A DNA stretch of 64,000 nt, from NCBI RefSeq assembly GCF_036227405.1, contig NZ_CP109473.1:3162001-3226000 (forward strand). Reading direction: 5' to 3'. Shown here one piece after another: positions 24,833-33,810 of this stretch. The stretch's first letter is position 1. Each line of letters opens with the position of its first letter. The notes beneath the pieces are model-generated. The model saw only the letters and a list, made by a program, of their open reading frames with translations. It searched no databases and was not told the origin of the DNA. The stretch comes from Streptomyces sp. NBC_01460 (GTDB lineage Bacteria > Actinomycetota > Actinomycetes > Streptomycetales > Streptomycetaceae). The translations under genes were made by a program, and so were the position numbers.

Positions 24833-27229
24833 TCAGCTCTCGTCGCCGGGGCCCGTGCTGTCGGTGGTGCCCGTGCTGTCGGGGCCCGTGCCGTCGGTGC
24901 CTGTGCCGTCGGGGACGTCCTCGCCGGGGATGGTCTGCTCCGACCAGACGGTCTTGCCCTCGGCGGCGTACCGGGTGCCCCACAGCGAGGCGAGCTGGGA
25001 GATGATGAAGAGCCCCCGCCCGCCCTCGTCCACCGCACCGGCGTACTTCATGTACGGGGCGGTGGTGCTGGCGTCCCGGATCTCGCAGGTCAGCCCCCGG
25101 TCGAGAATGAGGCGTAGCTCCACCGGCGGACTGCCGTAGCGCACGGCGTTGGTCACCAGTTCGCTGACGATCAGCTCGGTCGCGTCACCGGTGTCCTCGT
25201 CGACGTGCCAGCCGGACAGTGTCTTGGCCGTGAGACGGCGTGCGGTCGCCGGGGCCGTCTTGTCGTAGGGGAGCTCCCAGGCGGCGTACCGGTCGGCGGG
25301 CATGGCGTGGGTCCGGGCCAGGAGCAGGGCGGCGCCCTGGAGGCCCGGGGTGTCGGGCAGGGTGTAGGCGACCGCGTCGCACAGGTCCCGCAGCGGCCGG
25401 TCCGGTGGGGTGAGTGCCTTGCGCAGGGCGCCCGTCGAGGGGTCGGAGTGGCTCCCCAGCGCGCTGCTGTGGAGCGCCAGCAGGCTGCCCTCCCGGAGGG
25501 GGAAGGATGCCGCGGCGACGGGTCCCCGTTCCGTGGAGCCGAGCGGCGGCCCCTGGGGCACAGCGACCGTGGCGGCGACGCCGTCCGGGCCGATGACGAG
25601 CGGGGCGTTGTGACCGGCCGAGGCGACGGTGCACGTCTCGGTGAACGGGTCGTACACGGCGTACGCGCAGGTCGCGGCCAGGGGCTCCCGGTGCAGTGGG
25701 TCGCTCGCCGGCAGCTGCGCACGCTCCTCGGCCAGCCGCGCCGCCGCGTCGTACAGGCGCGCGAGCAGCTCGTCGGGTTCCAGGTCGAGCGCGGCGAAGG
25801 CGTGGACGACGGTACGCAACTGCCCCATGGTGGTGGCCGCGTGGATGCCCCGCTCGGCCACCTCCCCGATGACGAGGGCGGTGCGGGCTCCGGACAGCGC
25901 GATCGTGTCGAACCAGCAGCCCGGGCCCCCGCCGGGCAGCAGCAGATGGTCCGTCTCGACGGCGGGCTGGGGCACGGGGCACTGCGGCAGCAGCCGGCGC
26001 TGGAGGGCGCTGGCGATGGTGAACTCGTGCACGTAGCGGCGGGCGTTGTCGATCCCGAGAGCGGCGCGCGAGGCCACGGCCGCCGCCACGGAGACGTCCT
26101 CCTCGGTGAAGGGTTCCGAGTCACCGCAGCGGTAGAGGCTCACCAGCCCGAGGACCGCTCCGCGCAGCGTCAGCGGCGCCAGCAGGAGCGTGTGGGCGCC
26201 GAGCTCCCGGATGGAGTGGGCGCGCGCGGGGTCGGCGTCGGCCCAGGGCGCGTTCTCCAGCGGCACGATGCGGGGCCGCAGGTCGGACAGGCTCCGCTGG
26301 AACGGTGTCCCGGGAGGCACGGCCCGTACGTCTCCGACCGGGTGGGCGGGCTCGGTGCCGCTGTACGCGGCTCGGCGCAGCGGCACGTCCCGGCCGAGCG
26401 GCCCCGGCTCGGGGGTCTCGCCGCGCAGGACCGCGTCGACGACCTCGACGACGCCGACGTCGGCGTAGAGCGGGACCAGCGCGTCGGCCAGGTCGCGGCA
26501 GGTGGCCTCGACGTCCAGCGTCCTGCCCACGGCGTCGCGCACCGCGGCGAGCGCGGCGTCCCGGGCCCGGCGCCGCACCTGCTCGGTGACGTCGGCCACG
26601 GCGACCGCGACCCCCAGGACGGCACCCCGGTGGCTCTGCTCCGCCTCCTGCTGCTCCTGGAGCCGGAACGCGGTCAGGGCGAGGGTGCGCCGTCCGCCGG
26701 GCGCGCGGCTGGGACGGGCCAGGAACGGCCGCTCGAAGCCGGGTACGCCGGTGCGCAGGACCTCACCCACGTAGGCCTCCACCTGCTCCGGCTCCTCGAA
26801 GCCGCACACCTCGCTGAAAGGGCGCCCACGCAGCCGCTCCGTCTCGTCCGTCTCGGAGGCCGTCGCGGGGTCGCTGATCCGCACCAGACGGAGCTCCGAG
26901 TCGAGCACATGGACCCGTACGCGTACCTGCGTGAACATCACGTTCAGCAGTGCCGACCCGACCGCGTCGGCGTCGGCGTGGCTGCCGGAGCCGGTCCCCC
27001 CGGCCGCCCAGACGGCCCAGCCCGCCCCCGCCAGAGGCTCCAGGCGCAGCCCCGGCAGGGGCTCGCCGTTCTCGTTCTCGGGAGCCTGCCGGGTGTCGGC
27101 CGCGAGGACATCCATCATGCGCAGGCCGAGCGCCTGCGCGGTCGCCTGCCCGTAGCGCTGCTCGGCGTCCCGGCTCCACCCGGTGACCACCCCGTCGCTG
27201 TCAACGACCATCAGCGGCGCATCAGCCAT
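24833..27229 (-). CDS. PAS-GAF-PP2C (SpoIIE)-HATPase signalling protein with degenerate phosphatase motifs
   Basis: 798 residues from ATG 27229, preceded by AAGGAG. Order: PAS-like (about 1-60), a second PAS (100-215), GAF (225-400), SpoIIE-type PP2C (405-630), anti-sigma-type HATPase (about 650-780), then a repetitive Gly/Thr/Asp tail. HATPase boxes are good (ELIVSELVTNAVRYGS, DEGGRGLFIISQLAS). In the PP2C domain the usual GDVxGHG metal motif reads GEVAERG (Asp to Glu456). The usual final DD-x-ALL-x-AR reads LQGAALLLAR, lacking both aspartates. Asp441 (GCWFD) remains. Family members switch sigma factors through anti-anti-sigma phosphorylation; here the phosphatase half may be inactive. Confidence 0.86.
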   Translation of the reverse strand: MADAPLMVVDSDGVVTGWSRDAEQRYGQATAQALGLRMMDVLAADTRQAPENENGEPLPGLRLEPLAGAGWAVWAAGGTGSGSHADADAVGSALLNVMFTQVRVRVHVLDSELRLVRISDPATASETDETERLRGRPFSEVCGFEEPEQVEAYVGEVLRTGVPGFERPFLARPSRAPGGRRTLALTAFRLQEQQEAEQSHRGAVLGVAVAVADVTEQVRRRARDAALAAVRDAVGRTLDVEATCRDLADALVPLYADVGVVEVVDAVLRGETPEPGPLGRDVPLRRAAYSGTEPAHPVGDVRAVPPGTPFQRSLSDLRPRIVPLENAPWADADPARAHSIRELGAHTLLLAPLTLRGAVLGLVSLYRCGDSEPFTEEDVSVAAAVASRAALGIDNARRYVHEFTIASALQRRLLPQCPVPQPAVETDHLLLPGGGPGCWFDTIALSGARTALVIGEVAERGIHAATTMGQLRTVVHAFAALDLEPDELLARLYDAAARLAEERAQLPASDPLHREPLAATCAYAVYDPFTETCTVASAGHNAPLVIGPDGVAATVAVPQGPPLGSTERGPVAAASFPLREGSLLALHSSALGSHSDPSTGALRKALTPPDRPLRDLCDAVAYTLPDTPGLQGAALLLARTHAMPADRYAAWELPYDKTAPATARRLTAKTLSGWHVDEDTGDATELIVSELVTNAVRYGSPPVELRLILDRGLTCEIRDASTTAPYMKYAGAVDEGGRGLFIISQLASLWGTRYAAEGKTVWSEQTIPGEDVPDGTGTDGTGPDSTGTTDSTGPGDES

Positions 27230-27371
27230 GAGCCCAGCTCCTTCGCCCCCTCGCGACGGCCCACGACCGGGCCTCCGCCCACGACGGCACGTACTCCCCC
27301 AGCATCGGCCCCTGGCTGGTCGCCCGCTACCGGAGGGGCCCGGTGTCGGCGGGGGCACCTAGCCTGCGCCC

Positions 27372-27929
27372 ATGGACCAGACGACAGAGACCGACCGCGG
27401 CTTCCCCGCCGCTCTCGCCGAGGTGGCGAGGTTCGACTTCTACGGCGACCACTTCCTCACCGTCGACGAGGACGGCGACGAGGAGTACCGCTTCGACTTC
27501 GAACCGGTGGCGCGCTTCGAGTCGGCCGAGTGGACGACACGGATGTTCCGGAGCTGGACGGGCAACCCGGAGGCCGACGCCGGCGCCTACCTCGTCTTCG
27601 GCCAGGACGGCACGGGCGGCCGCGCCATGATCTGGCGCACCCGCCCCGGCCGCCCGCTCGCCGACCAGCCGGTCGTGTTCCTGGGCTCGGAGGGCGAGTG
27701 CGGCGTGGTGGCGGGCAACCTCTCCGACTTCCTGTGGGTCCTGGCCGACGGCTACGGTCCGATGGAGGCGGCCCTGGCCGAGGACCACCCCTCCCACCCC
27801 GAGGACCCCTTGGTCCACCTCGCCGAACGCCACGCGACGACTCGGCGGCGTACGGCGCGGGAGATCGTGACGGAGGCGCGGGCGGAGTTCCCCACGTTCG
27901 AGGAGGACATCCACGCGCTGTGCCGGTGA
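27372..27929 (+). CDS. SMI1/KNR4 (SUKH)-like protein
   Basis: 185 residues from ATG 27372. The body has the SUKH-like alternation of aromatic and acidic segments (FDFEPVARFESAEWTTRMF, FLGSEGECGVVAGNLSDFLW) ending in a helical tail (EIVTEARAEFPTFEEDIHAL). Streptomyces homologues are annotated SMI1/KNR4. SUKH proteins often act as immunity partners of toxins, but no toxin gene is adjacent. It has no Shine-Dalgarno sequence; TAGCCT (27360-27365) ends 6 bases before the ATG, so the mRNA is probably leaderless. The assignment is moderate. Confidence 0.7.
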   Translation: MDQTTETDRGFPAALAEVARFDFYGDHFLTVDEDGDEEYRFDFEPVARFESAEWTTRMFRSWTGNPEADAGAYLVFGQDGTGGRAMIWRTRPGRPLADQPVVFLGSEGECGVVAGNLSDFLWVLADGYGPMEAALAEDHPSHPEDPLVHLAERHATTRRRTAREIVTEARAEFPTFEEDIHALCR

Positions 27930-28078
27930 GGGGGCCGGCAGCCTCTGCACTCTGGACAGGTGCGGTCACTGGTGGGGGGCGGCAGGGTGCGTGCTGAGAC
28001 CACCAATCCACAGCCATGTGTCAGTGCCACTTGATACAACTACACCTGCAACGTGACGAGATGTAGGGGGACTCGGCC

Positions 28079-31000
28079 ATGCCCAGCGACTTTTCAGATA
28101 CCGCCCCAGTGGTCGGGCTCTATGAAACGCTCATTACGCACCGCCTCGAAGAGCGGATGAAGCAATTCGACGTAACAGGCCGGCGGTCCATCGACGGACT
28201 CGTTGGGCCTGAGTCTGCGCCCCACGTCCTTGCTCGCCACATTGGCGACACGGTGCGGCAGGTTCTCCAAGGACTCTCCCCCGCAGAGCAAGTACTGACG
28301 GCAAACCACATCTTGGAGTCCCTCAACACTATTGAGGGCGCGACTCAGTGGGTTGATCTCGTCACAGACGGCCCCCGCCAGTTGCTCTCCGTCGCCGAGC
28401 AAGAAGCCCCCGGCGTCTACGCCATCCGGCCGGCGACTCCGCTGTCTGACACGGCTCTCATCACCAACTCTCCCGATGATCCAAGCCTCGGCTTTGAGCT
28501 CCGCGCCGAGCTGGCCACTGCCGACCGCGTTGATCTCCTCTGCGCCTTCGTGAAGTGGCACGGTCTGCGCGTCCTCGAGGAGGCTCTCGCTTCCGCGCAT
28601 GCCCGTAACGTCCCAATCCGCGTCCTGACCACCACGTACATCGGTGCCACGGAACGCCGTGCTCTGGACCGTCTGGTCCGAGATTTCGGAGCCGAGGTCA
28701 GGGTCAATTACGAGCTTCGATCCACCCGGCTGCACGCCAAGGCCTGGCTTTTCCGGAGAGCGAGCGGCTTCGACACGGCTTACGTAGGAAGCTCGAATCT
28801 ATCCAAGGCCGCTCTTCTTGATGGGCTCGAGTGGAACGTGCGCCTCTCGTCCGTCGCCACGCCTTCCGTCCTCCGCAAGTTCGAGGCCACATTCGACGCG
28901 TACTGGAGCGAGCAGGCGTTCGAGCTCTACAACCCCGATACTGACGCCCAACGACTCGACGAGGCCCTGTCCCACGCCGGCGGCTCTCAGCAACAGGACC
29001 GCAGCAGGATCACCCTCTCCGGCCTCGAAGTCCGCCCCTACCCGCATCAGCGCGACATGCTCGAACGCCTTGAAGTCGAGCGAGCCGTGCACGACCGTCA
29101 CCGCAATCTGCTGGTGGCCGCGACAGGCACGGGCAAGACCGTGATGGCCGCTCTGGACTTCAAGCGTCTACGTCAGACGCTTGGCCGGGATCCCCGCCTA
29201 CTCTTCGTGGCCCACCGCAAGGAGATTCTCGAGCAGTCCCTGCGGGTCTACCAGAACGTGCTGATCGACGCGAACTTCGGCGAGCTCTTCTATGCCGGCG
29301 AGATTCCAGAGGACTGGACTCATGTCTTCGCGAGCGTCCAGTCGCTGAACGCCCGCGCGCTGGACCGCTTCGCCTCCGACCACTTCGACGTCATCGTGAT
29401 CGACGAGTTCCACCACGGGACCTCGCCCACCTATCGCAAGCTCCTGGACCACTTCGCGCCGCAGGAACTGCTCGGCCTCACAGCAACCCCGGAGCGCATG
29501 GACGGCCTGAACATCCAGGACGAGTACTTCGATGGACGGATCGCTGCGGAGATGCGGCTCTGGGAGGCGCTGGAGAACGAGCTGCTCAGCCCTTTCCACT
29601 ACTTCGGCATCACTGACAACACCGACATGAGTGCGGTCGCATGGAAACGCGGAGCGTACGACTCAACAGCTCTGAGCAGCCTGTTCACCGGTAACGACGC
29701 GCGCGCTCGCCTCGTCGTACAGGCAGTGACCGACAAGGTGATGGACCCAGGAGGGATGCGTGCCCTGGGCTTCTGCGTTTCGGTGGCACACGCCCACTTC
29801 ATGGCCCATTTCTTCCAGCGCGCTGGGCTCAATGCCCGTGCCCTCTCCGGCGAGACTCCCCGCAACGAGAGGAAGGCAGCCCTAGACGACCTGCGGGCGG
29901 GCACGCTCCAGGTGATCTTCTCGGTGGACCTGTTCAACGAGGGTCTCGACATTCCGGATGTCGACACCTTGCTCCTCCTGCGCCCCACCTCCAGTGCCAC
30001 TGTCTTCCTCCAACAACTGGGACGCGGGCTCCGCCGTACCGAGGACAAGGCCGTGCTCACCGTCCTGGACTTCATCGGGCAGCACCGCAAGGAGTTCCGC
30101 TTCGAGGAGCAGTTTCGTGCGCTGACCAATCTGACGCGGAACCGCCTGCTGGCGAATATTGAGCAAGGGTTCCCGCAGTTGCCATCCGGCTGCCAGATCG
30201 TCCTGGAGGCAAAGGCCAAAGACCTGATCATTGACAACATTCGCAACCAGATCGGTGTCAACGTCACCCAGCTGGCGCGAGAGGTGGCTGCCTACGCCGA
30301 GCCACGCCTCGCCAACTACCTCAGGGACAGTGGCCGGAATCTCAAAGAGCTCTATCGGGGCAACGGGAACTCTTGGACCGGTTTGCTGCGCAGGGCGAAG
30401 CTGCTCGACGGGGAGGGACCCGATGGCGAAGCGGCACTCTTGAAGCGAGTCTCTGCTTTTCTCCACGTGGACGACCCGCTGCGGGTTGGCGCGTACAGCA
30501 AGCTCCTAGCGGACGACGCCCCCGAGTACGACCAGCTGACGGAACAGGAACAGGCGTACGCTCGCATGTTCTTCTTCTCGCTATGGCCACTCGGTGGAGG
30601 CTTCACGAGCTATCAGGAGGGCTTCGCCACCCTGGTCCCCCAGAAGGCTTTCCGTCACGAACTGCACCAGGTGCTCGCACACGTACTCGAGCAGGCGGAC
30701 CACGTCCCCCTCCCTCTCCTCGACACCCACGCAGGCCTGCCGCTCGCGATCCATGCTTCTTACAGTCGCGAGGAGATCCTGCCTGCGCTGGGCCAGTCGG
30801 CCGTCGGCGGCTTCATGCCCGGTCACTTCCGCGAGGGAGTGAGGTGGTGTGAGGGCATCAAGACAGATGCCCTCCTCATCACGCTTGAGAAGGACGAGAA
30901 GGACTTCTCCCCAGAGACTCGGTACAAGGACTACGCCCGCAACGACTCCTTGTTCCACTGGGAGTCCCAGAACCAGACCTCGGAGGCCTCACCTACGGGC

Positions 31001-31216
31001 ATCCGCTACCGGACCCACAAAGAGCGCGGAACGCATGTCCTGCTGTTCGTCCGGCGCTACAAGAAAACGGACATCGGCGGCCCTCAGCCATGGATGCTGC
31101 TTGGTCCGGCCGAGTACGTGGAGCATGAGGGCAGCAAGCCCATGGGCATCATCTGGAAGCTTCGCCACCAGATCCCGGCCGACGTGCTGACTTACTCCGC
31201 GATCGCTGCGGGGTGA
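28079..31216 (+). CDS. PLD-nuclease/SF2 helicase/DUF3427 protein, candidate defence gene
   Basis: 1045 residues. Residues about 120-280 are a phospholipase D-like nuclease domain with a single HxK motif (His219/Lys221, LHAKAWLF) and GSSNLS. A superfamily 2 helicase follows: Walker A ATGTGKT (348-354), DEFH box (442-445), GLTATPERMDG, and arginine finger segment QQLGRGLRR. The C-terminal third matches the DUF3427 architecture of large restriction-like helicases. It most likely unwinds and cuts foreign DNA in the cytoplasm. Its DNA is visibly less GC-rich than its neighbours, with many T/A third positions, suggesting horizontal gain. Start ATG 28079; ATG upstream is absent. No obvious methylase or partner is adjacent. 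Confidence 0.9.
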   Translation: MPSDFSDTAPVVGLYETLITHRLEERMKQFDVTGRRSIDGLVGPESAPHVLARHIGDTVRQVLQGLSPAEQVLTANHILESLNTIEGATQWVDLVTDGPRQLLSVAEQEAPGVYAIRPATPLSDTALITNSPDDPSLGFELRAELATADRVDLLCAFVKWHGLRVLEEALASAHARNVPIRVLTTTYIGATERRALDRLVRDFGAEVRVNYELRSTRLHAKAWLFRRASGFDTAYVGSSNLSKAALLDGLEWNVRLSSVATPSVLRKFEATFDAYWSEQAFELYNPDTDAQRLDEALSHAGGSQQQDRSRITLSGLEVRPYPHQRDMLERLEVERAVHDRHRNLLVAATGTGKTVMAALDFKRLRQTLGRDPRLLFVAHRKEILEQSLRVYQNVLIDANFGELFYAGEIPEDWTHVFASVQSLNARALDRFASDHFDVIVIDEFHHGTSPTYRKLLDHFAPQELLGLTATPERMDGLNIQDEYFDGRIAAEMRLWEALENELLSPFHYFGITDNTDMSAVAWKRGAYDSTALSSLFTGNDARARLVVQAVTDKVMDPGGMRALGFCVSVAHAHFMAHFFQRAGLNARALSGETPRNERKAALDDLRAGTLQVIFSVDLFNEGLDIPDVDTLLLLRPTSSATVFLQQLGRGLRRTEDKAVLTVLDFIGQHRKEFRFEEQFRALTNLTRNRLLANIEQGFPQLPSGCQIVLEAKAKDLIIDNIRNQIGVNVTQLAREVAAYAEPRLANYLRDSGRNLKELYRGNGNSWTGLLRRAKLLDGEGPDGEAALLKRVSAFLHVDDPLRVGAYSKLLADDAPEYDQLTEQEQAYARMFFFSLWPLGGGFTSYQEGFATLVPQKAFRHELHQVLAHVLEQADHVPLPLLDTHAGLPLAIHASYSREEILPALGQSAVGGFMPGHFREGVRWCEGIKTDALLITLEKDEKDFSPETRYKDYARNDSLFHWESQNQTSEASPTGIRYRTHKERGTHVLLFVRRYKKTDIGGPQPWMLLGPAEYVEHEGSKPMGIIWKLRHQIPADVLTYSAIAAG

Positions 31217-31258
31217 CTATCTGACGCCTGCAAGCCGAGCGCTCACCCTACGAACCAC

Positions 31259-31450
31259 TCAGAGGCACGAGTCGACAGCGAGTTGCGTAAACGCAGACCA
31301 CGCAGAGGATGAGACTTTCAACGCGCGCCTCTGCGTGTCCTTCGAGTCCCGGACAAGTACCGCCTCGGGACGAACAGCCACCTCTACACAGTTGTCACCG
31401 CCGGTGCCGCTGTAGCTGCTCTTGAACCAGGCAGGTTCAGAGGTGGTCAT
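31259..31450 (-). CDS. DUF397 small regulatory protein
   Basis: 63 residues with the complete DUF397 signature: WFKSSYSGTGGDNCVEVA, VLVRDSKD and the W/F-containing C-terminus (SAWSAFTQLAV). Its ATG overlaps the stop of the XRE gene by four bases. In Streptomyces such proteins are obligate partners of WhiJ-type XRE regulators and are thought to bind them and modulate DNA binding. It belongs to the XRE/DUF397/ATPase set at 31259-33043. Confidence 0.95.
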   Translation of the reverse strand: MTTSEPAWFKSSYSGTGGDNCVEVAVRPEAVLVRDSKDTQRRALKVSSSAWSAFTQLAVDSCL

Positions 31451-32307
31451 AGCGCTCCTCGCAAGTGCTCAAGCAGGCTGACGGACGCCTCGGGACTGAG
31501 GGCCTGCGAGCGCATCTTGCCATAGCGCTGGAGCATCGAACTGACCTGATTCCCGTGCGTGGCAAGCACGCTCGTGTCATGCCCCTCGGTGTATCCGACC
31601 CACTGGTGACCGGGCGTCTCCGCCAAGTACATCGAGCCATCCAGCCCCGCATGTGCCGTCTGCCGCAGCGGCATCAGCTGGATTTCTACGTTGCGCAGAC
31701 TCCCCATCCTCAGCATGTAGTCGATGAGGGAGCGTGTGACATCGGGGCCGCCGGTCTCCCGATGGAGCAAGGCCTGCTCCACGATGAAGCCGAAGGCGGT
31801 GTTCCCCTTGTCCGTCAACAGACGCTGGCGTTCCAGCCGTGCGGCAACCTGGGTTTCGAGCTGGTCATCGGTCAACGGTGGCAAGCGACTACCGAACACC
31901 GCCCTGATATACGGCTCCGGCTGCAACAAGCCTGGCGCAACCCGGCACTCGTACGCGTAGAGCGTGATCGCCTCCTCCTCGATGGCCGCCCACTGCAAGA
32001 ACCACGACGCCAGCCCCACCTTCCGCGTCAGGCTCTTCGCCGCCGCTACCAACACCCTTGCCGCCGTCGCCCCCAGGGCCTCCTCCGAGCGGTCCAGCAA
32101 CTCCCTCGGAGGGAATCGCTTGCCCTGCTCGATCTTGGCGATGTACGCCACCGAGTACTGCACCTGACGTGCGAACTGCTCCTGCGTCAGGCCGGCTTCG
32201 TCCCGCAGTGCCTTGAGTACCGCCCCGAACGTCTTGAGGCTGTCGGACAGCTCGGGCTCGCCCCCGCCCACGCCGCCGCCCGTGCCACCGCCGTTGTCCG
32301 TAGCCAT
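31447..32307 (-). CDS. WhiJ-like XRE regulator (HTH plus DUF5753)
   Basis: 286 residues from ATG 32307. After a Gly-rich leader, a helix-turn-helix occupies about residues 20-80 (FGAVLKALRDEAGLTQEQFA, YSVAYIAKIEQGKRFP). The DUF5753 effector domain follows (CRVAPGLLQPEPYIRAVF, FIVEQALLHRETGG, IQLMPLRQTAHAGLDGSMYL). The family regulates development or antibiotic production together with a DUF397 partner. A divergent anti-sigma-like ATPase gene completes the typical trio. The 202-bp divergent gap holds a GTAC-ACCA-GTAC element (32435-32446) that could be an operator. Confidence 0.93.
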   Translation of the reverse strand: MATDNGGGTGGGVGGGEPELSDSLKTFGAVLKALRDEAGLTQEQFARQVQYSVAYIAKIEQGKRFPPRELLDRSEEALGATAARVLVAAAKSLTRKVGLASWFLQWAAIEEEAITLYAYECRVAPGLLQPEPYIRAVFGSRLPPLTDDQLETQVAARLERQRLLTDKGNTAFGFIVEQALLHRETGGPDVTRSLIDYMLRMGSLRNVEIQLMPLRQTAHAGLDGSMYLAETPGHQWVGYTEGHDTSVLATHGNQVSSMLQRYGKMRSQALSPEASVSLLEHLRGAL

Positions 32308-32509
32308 TCGCGCTCGTATCTCCCCATGCCGGGCCCGCCCGCGGAGCCCACCCGTGCCGTACTGTGCGACGTCCGCGCTGCGCCACGCATGACCGCATTC
32401 ATGGTTACGTACCGTGACTCCCCCAGTCCAGCGGGTACACCAGTACAAGTCGATCTGTATCGGTGCCGTGCCTGCCGCGAGGTCCCGCCTCCGCACCAGG
32501 CTGGGGCCC

Positions 32510-33043
32510 ATGCCAGCCCCTCACGCTCACTCCCCCGCCACCACGCGCCTGTTCGTGCAGCGCTTCTCCGCCACCCGGCGCGGGGCGCGCCTCGCGCGTC
32601 TGCTCGCTGCGCTCCAGCTCGTCGAGTGGGGGTATCCGCGCGGGACGGATCACCACGACGCGGTCACCATCGTCGTCGCCGAGCTCGCCGCGAATGCCGT
32701 ACTGCACGGCCGCGTACCCGGCAGGGACTTCGCCCTGCTCCTCCGTTGCGACGACGGCCGGCACGTCATCCGGGTCGAGGTGTCCGACACCCACCCGGCC
32801 CGGCCCTCCTGTGCCCGTTCGGGGGACGACGAGGAGCGCGGCCGTGGCCTGGTCCTCGTCGATGCCCTTGCCGCGAGCTGGGGTGTACGCGACCGCACGG
32901 GTCCGGGCAAGACGGTCTGGGCGGAGTGCGCGGTGCCCCGGGGCGGATCTGATCCCGAGCCCTACCCTGCGGGCCCGAAGGCAGGTGGCCGCAGGTCGTC
33001 CCCGGAGGGGCCGATGTCGCCGTCCTTCCACTCGGGGTCGTAG
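32510..33043 (+). CDS. Anti-sigma-type ATP-binding protein (AbaA/RsbW-like HATPase)
   Basis: 177 residues from ATG 32510. A GHKL ATPase fold of the serine-kinase anti-sigma type is visible: N-box AVTIVVAELAANAVLHG, G1-like EVSDTHPARPS, G2 box EERGRGLVLVDALAASWGV and the final KTVWAE strand. It is divergent from the WhiJ-like XRE gene, the usual arrangement. The C-terminal 25 residues are unstructured. The last 82 bases overlap the 3' end of the opposite-strand gene at 32962, so either this tail or the other gene's tail may be over-extended. Confidence 0.85.
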   Translation: MPAPHAHSPATTRLFVQRFSATRRGARLARLLAALQLVEWGYPRGTDHHDAVTIVVAELAANAVLHGRVPGRDFALLLRCDDGRHVIRVEVSDTHPARPSCARSGDDEERGRGLVLVDALAASWGVRDRTGPGKTVWAECAVPRGGSDPEPYPAGPKAGGRRSSPEGPMSPSFHSGS

Positions 33044-33612
33044 GCGCAGGGTCCGGAGGCGCCGCCCATGAAGTAGTCCCGGTCCGGGAACCAGGTGAAG
33101 GACATCCGCTCGTCCCCGTCGTCCCGCTGGACGAACAGGTCCCAGTTCCCCTTCTCGCCGTCGCGGTAGGACGAGACCTTCCAGCCGTCGTCCTTGAGCT
33201 GCTGGTGCAGTCGGCGGAGTCCGGGGACCGCCTGGCTCGCGGGTACGCGGTCGAGCGCCCAGCTGTGGCTCATCCGGTAGGCGCCGTCGACGGTCTCATC
33301 GAGGTTGAACAGCCCGCCGCTGTAGCAGAAGCCGGAGCCGAGCGTGTTCTCCGGGCTGACGCCGATGTCCTCGACCCCTGGTTGCACCGTGCGCGTGAAC
33401 CCCAGGACGTCGTAGGCCTCCTGAGAGCGCTGGAAGGCGCGGTCCGCCATGTCCTCGGGCGCGACGCGCGGGTAGTCCGTCGACCCCCACGCGAACCGGA
33501 CGCCCAGAACGCACACGACGACGAGCGCGACGCCTCCGAGGGCCCAGCGGACGAAGGAGCCGGTCCGGGGCCCGGCCGGCGCAGGGGTGGTTGTCGCGGT
33601 TTCCTCGGTCAT
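32962..33612 (-). CDS. Single-pass membrane protein of unknown function
   Basis: 216 residues from ATG 33612. A short acidic/Pro-rich N-terminus precedes one membrane helix (FVRWALGGVALVVVCVLGVRF), then an ectodomain of about 150 residues with two cysteines (GSGFCYSGG, SGPCAYDPEW) and conserved-looking aromatic segments (GNWDLFVQRDD, MSFTWFPDRDYFMGG). I do not recognise a family; similar Streptomyces proteins are hypothetical. It converges on and overlaps the HATPase gene by 82 bp. Confidence 0.75.
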   Translation of the reverse strand: MTEETATTTPAPAGPRTGSFVRWALGGVALVVVCVLGVRFAWGSTDYPRVAPEDMADRAFQRSQEAYDVLGFTRTVQPGVEDIGVSPENTLGSGFCYSGGLFNLDETVDGAYRMSHSWALDRVPASQAVPGLRRLHQQLKDDGWKVSSYRDGEKGNWDLFVQRDDGDERMSFTWFPDRDYFMGGASGPCAYDPEWKDGDIGPSGDDLRPPAFGPAG

Positions 33613-33810
33613 ACGAGGACGGTAGGCCGGTGAGGAGTTACGCGGATGGGCCCGACTACCCCGCGCGGAGTGGGTACGCGTACTCAGCCGCCCTGCGAAC
33701 ACCGCGTATCTCAACCGGATTCGGGGACCACAGGACTACGCCCAAGGTGCCGGTCCCGCCTGGGTCCGAAGCCCGATTCGCCTTCTCCTGGGCGGAGTTA
33801 GCGTCCCTGC

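Noticed and set aside
25205..27997. 930-codon open frame on the plus strand, opposite the SpoIIE-type gene
   Set aside because: Same kind of shadow: the opposite strand encodes clear PAS, GAF and HATPase motifs.
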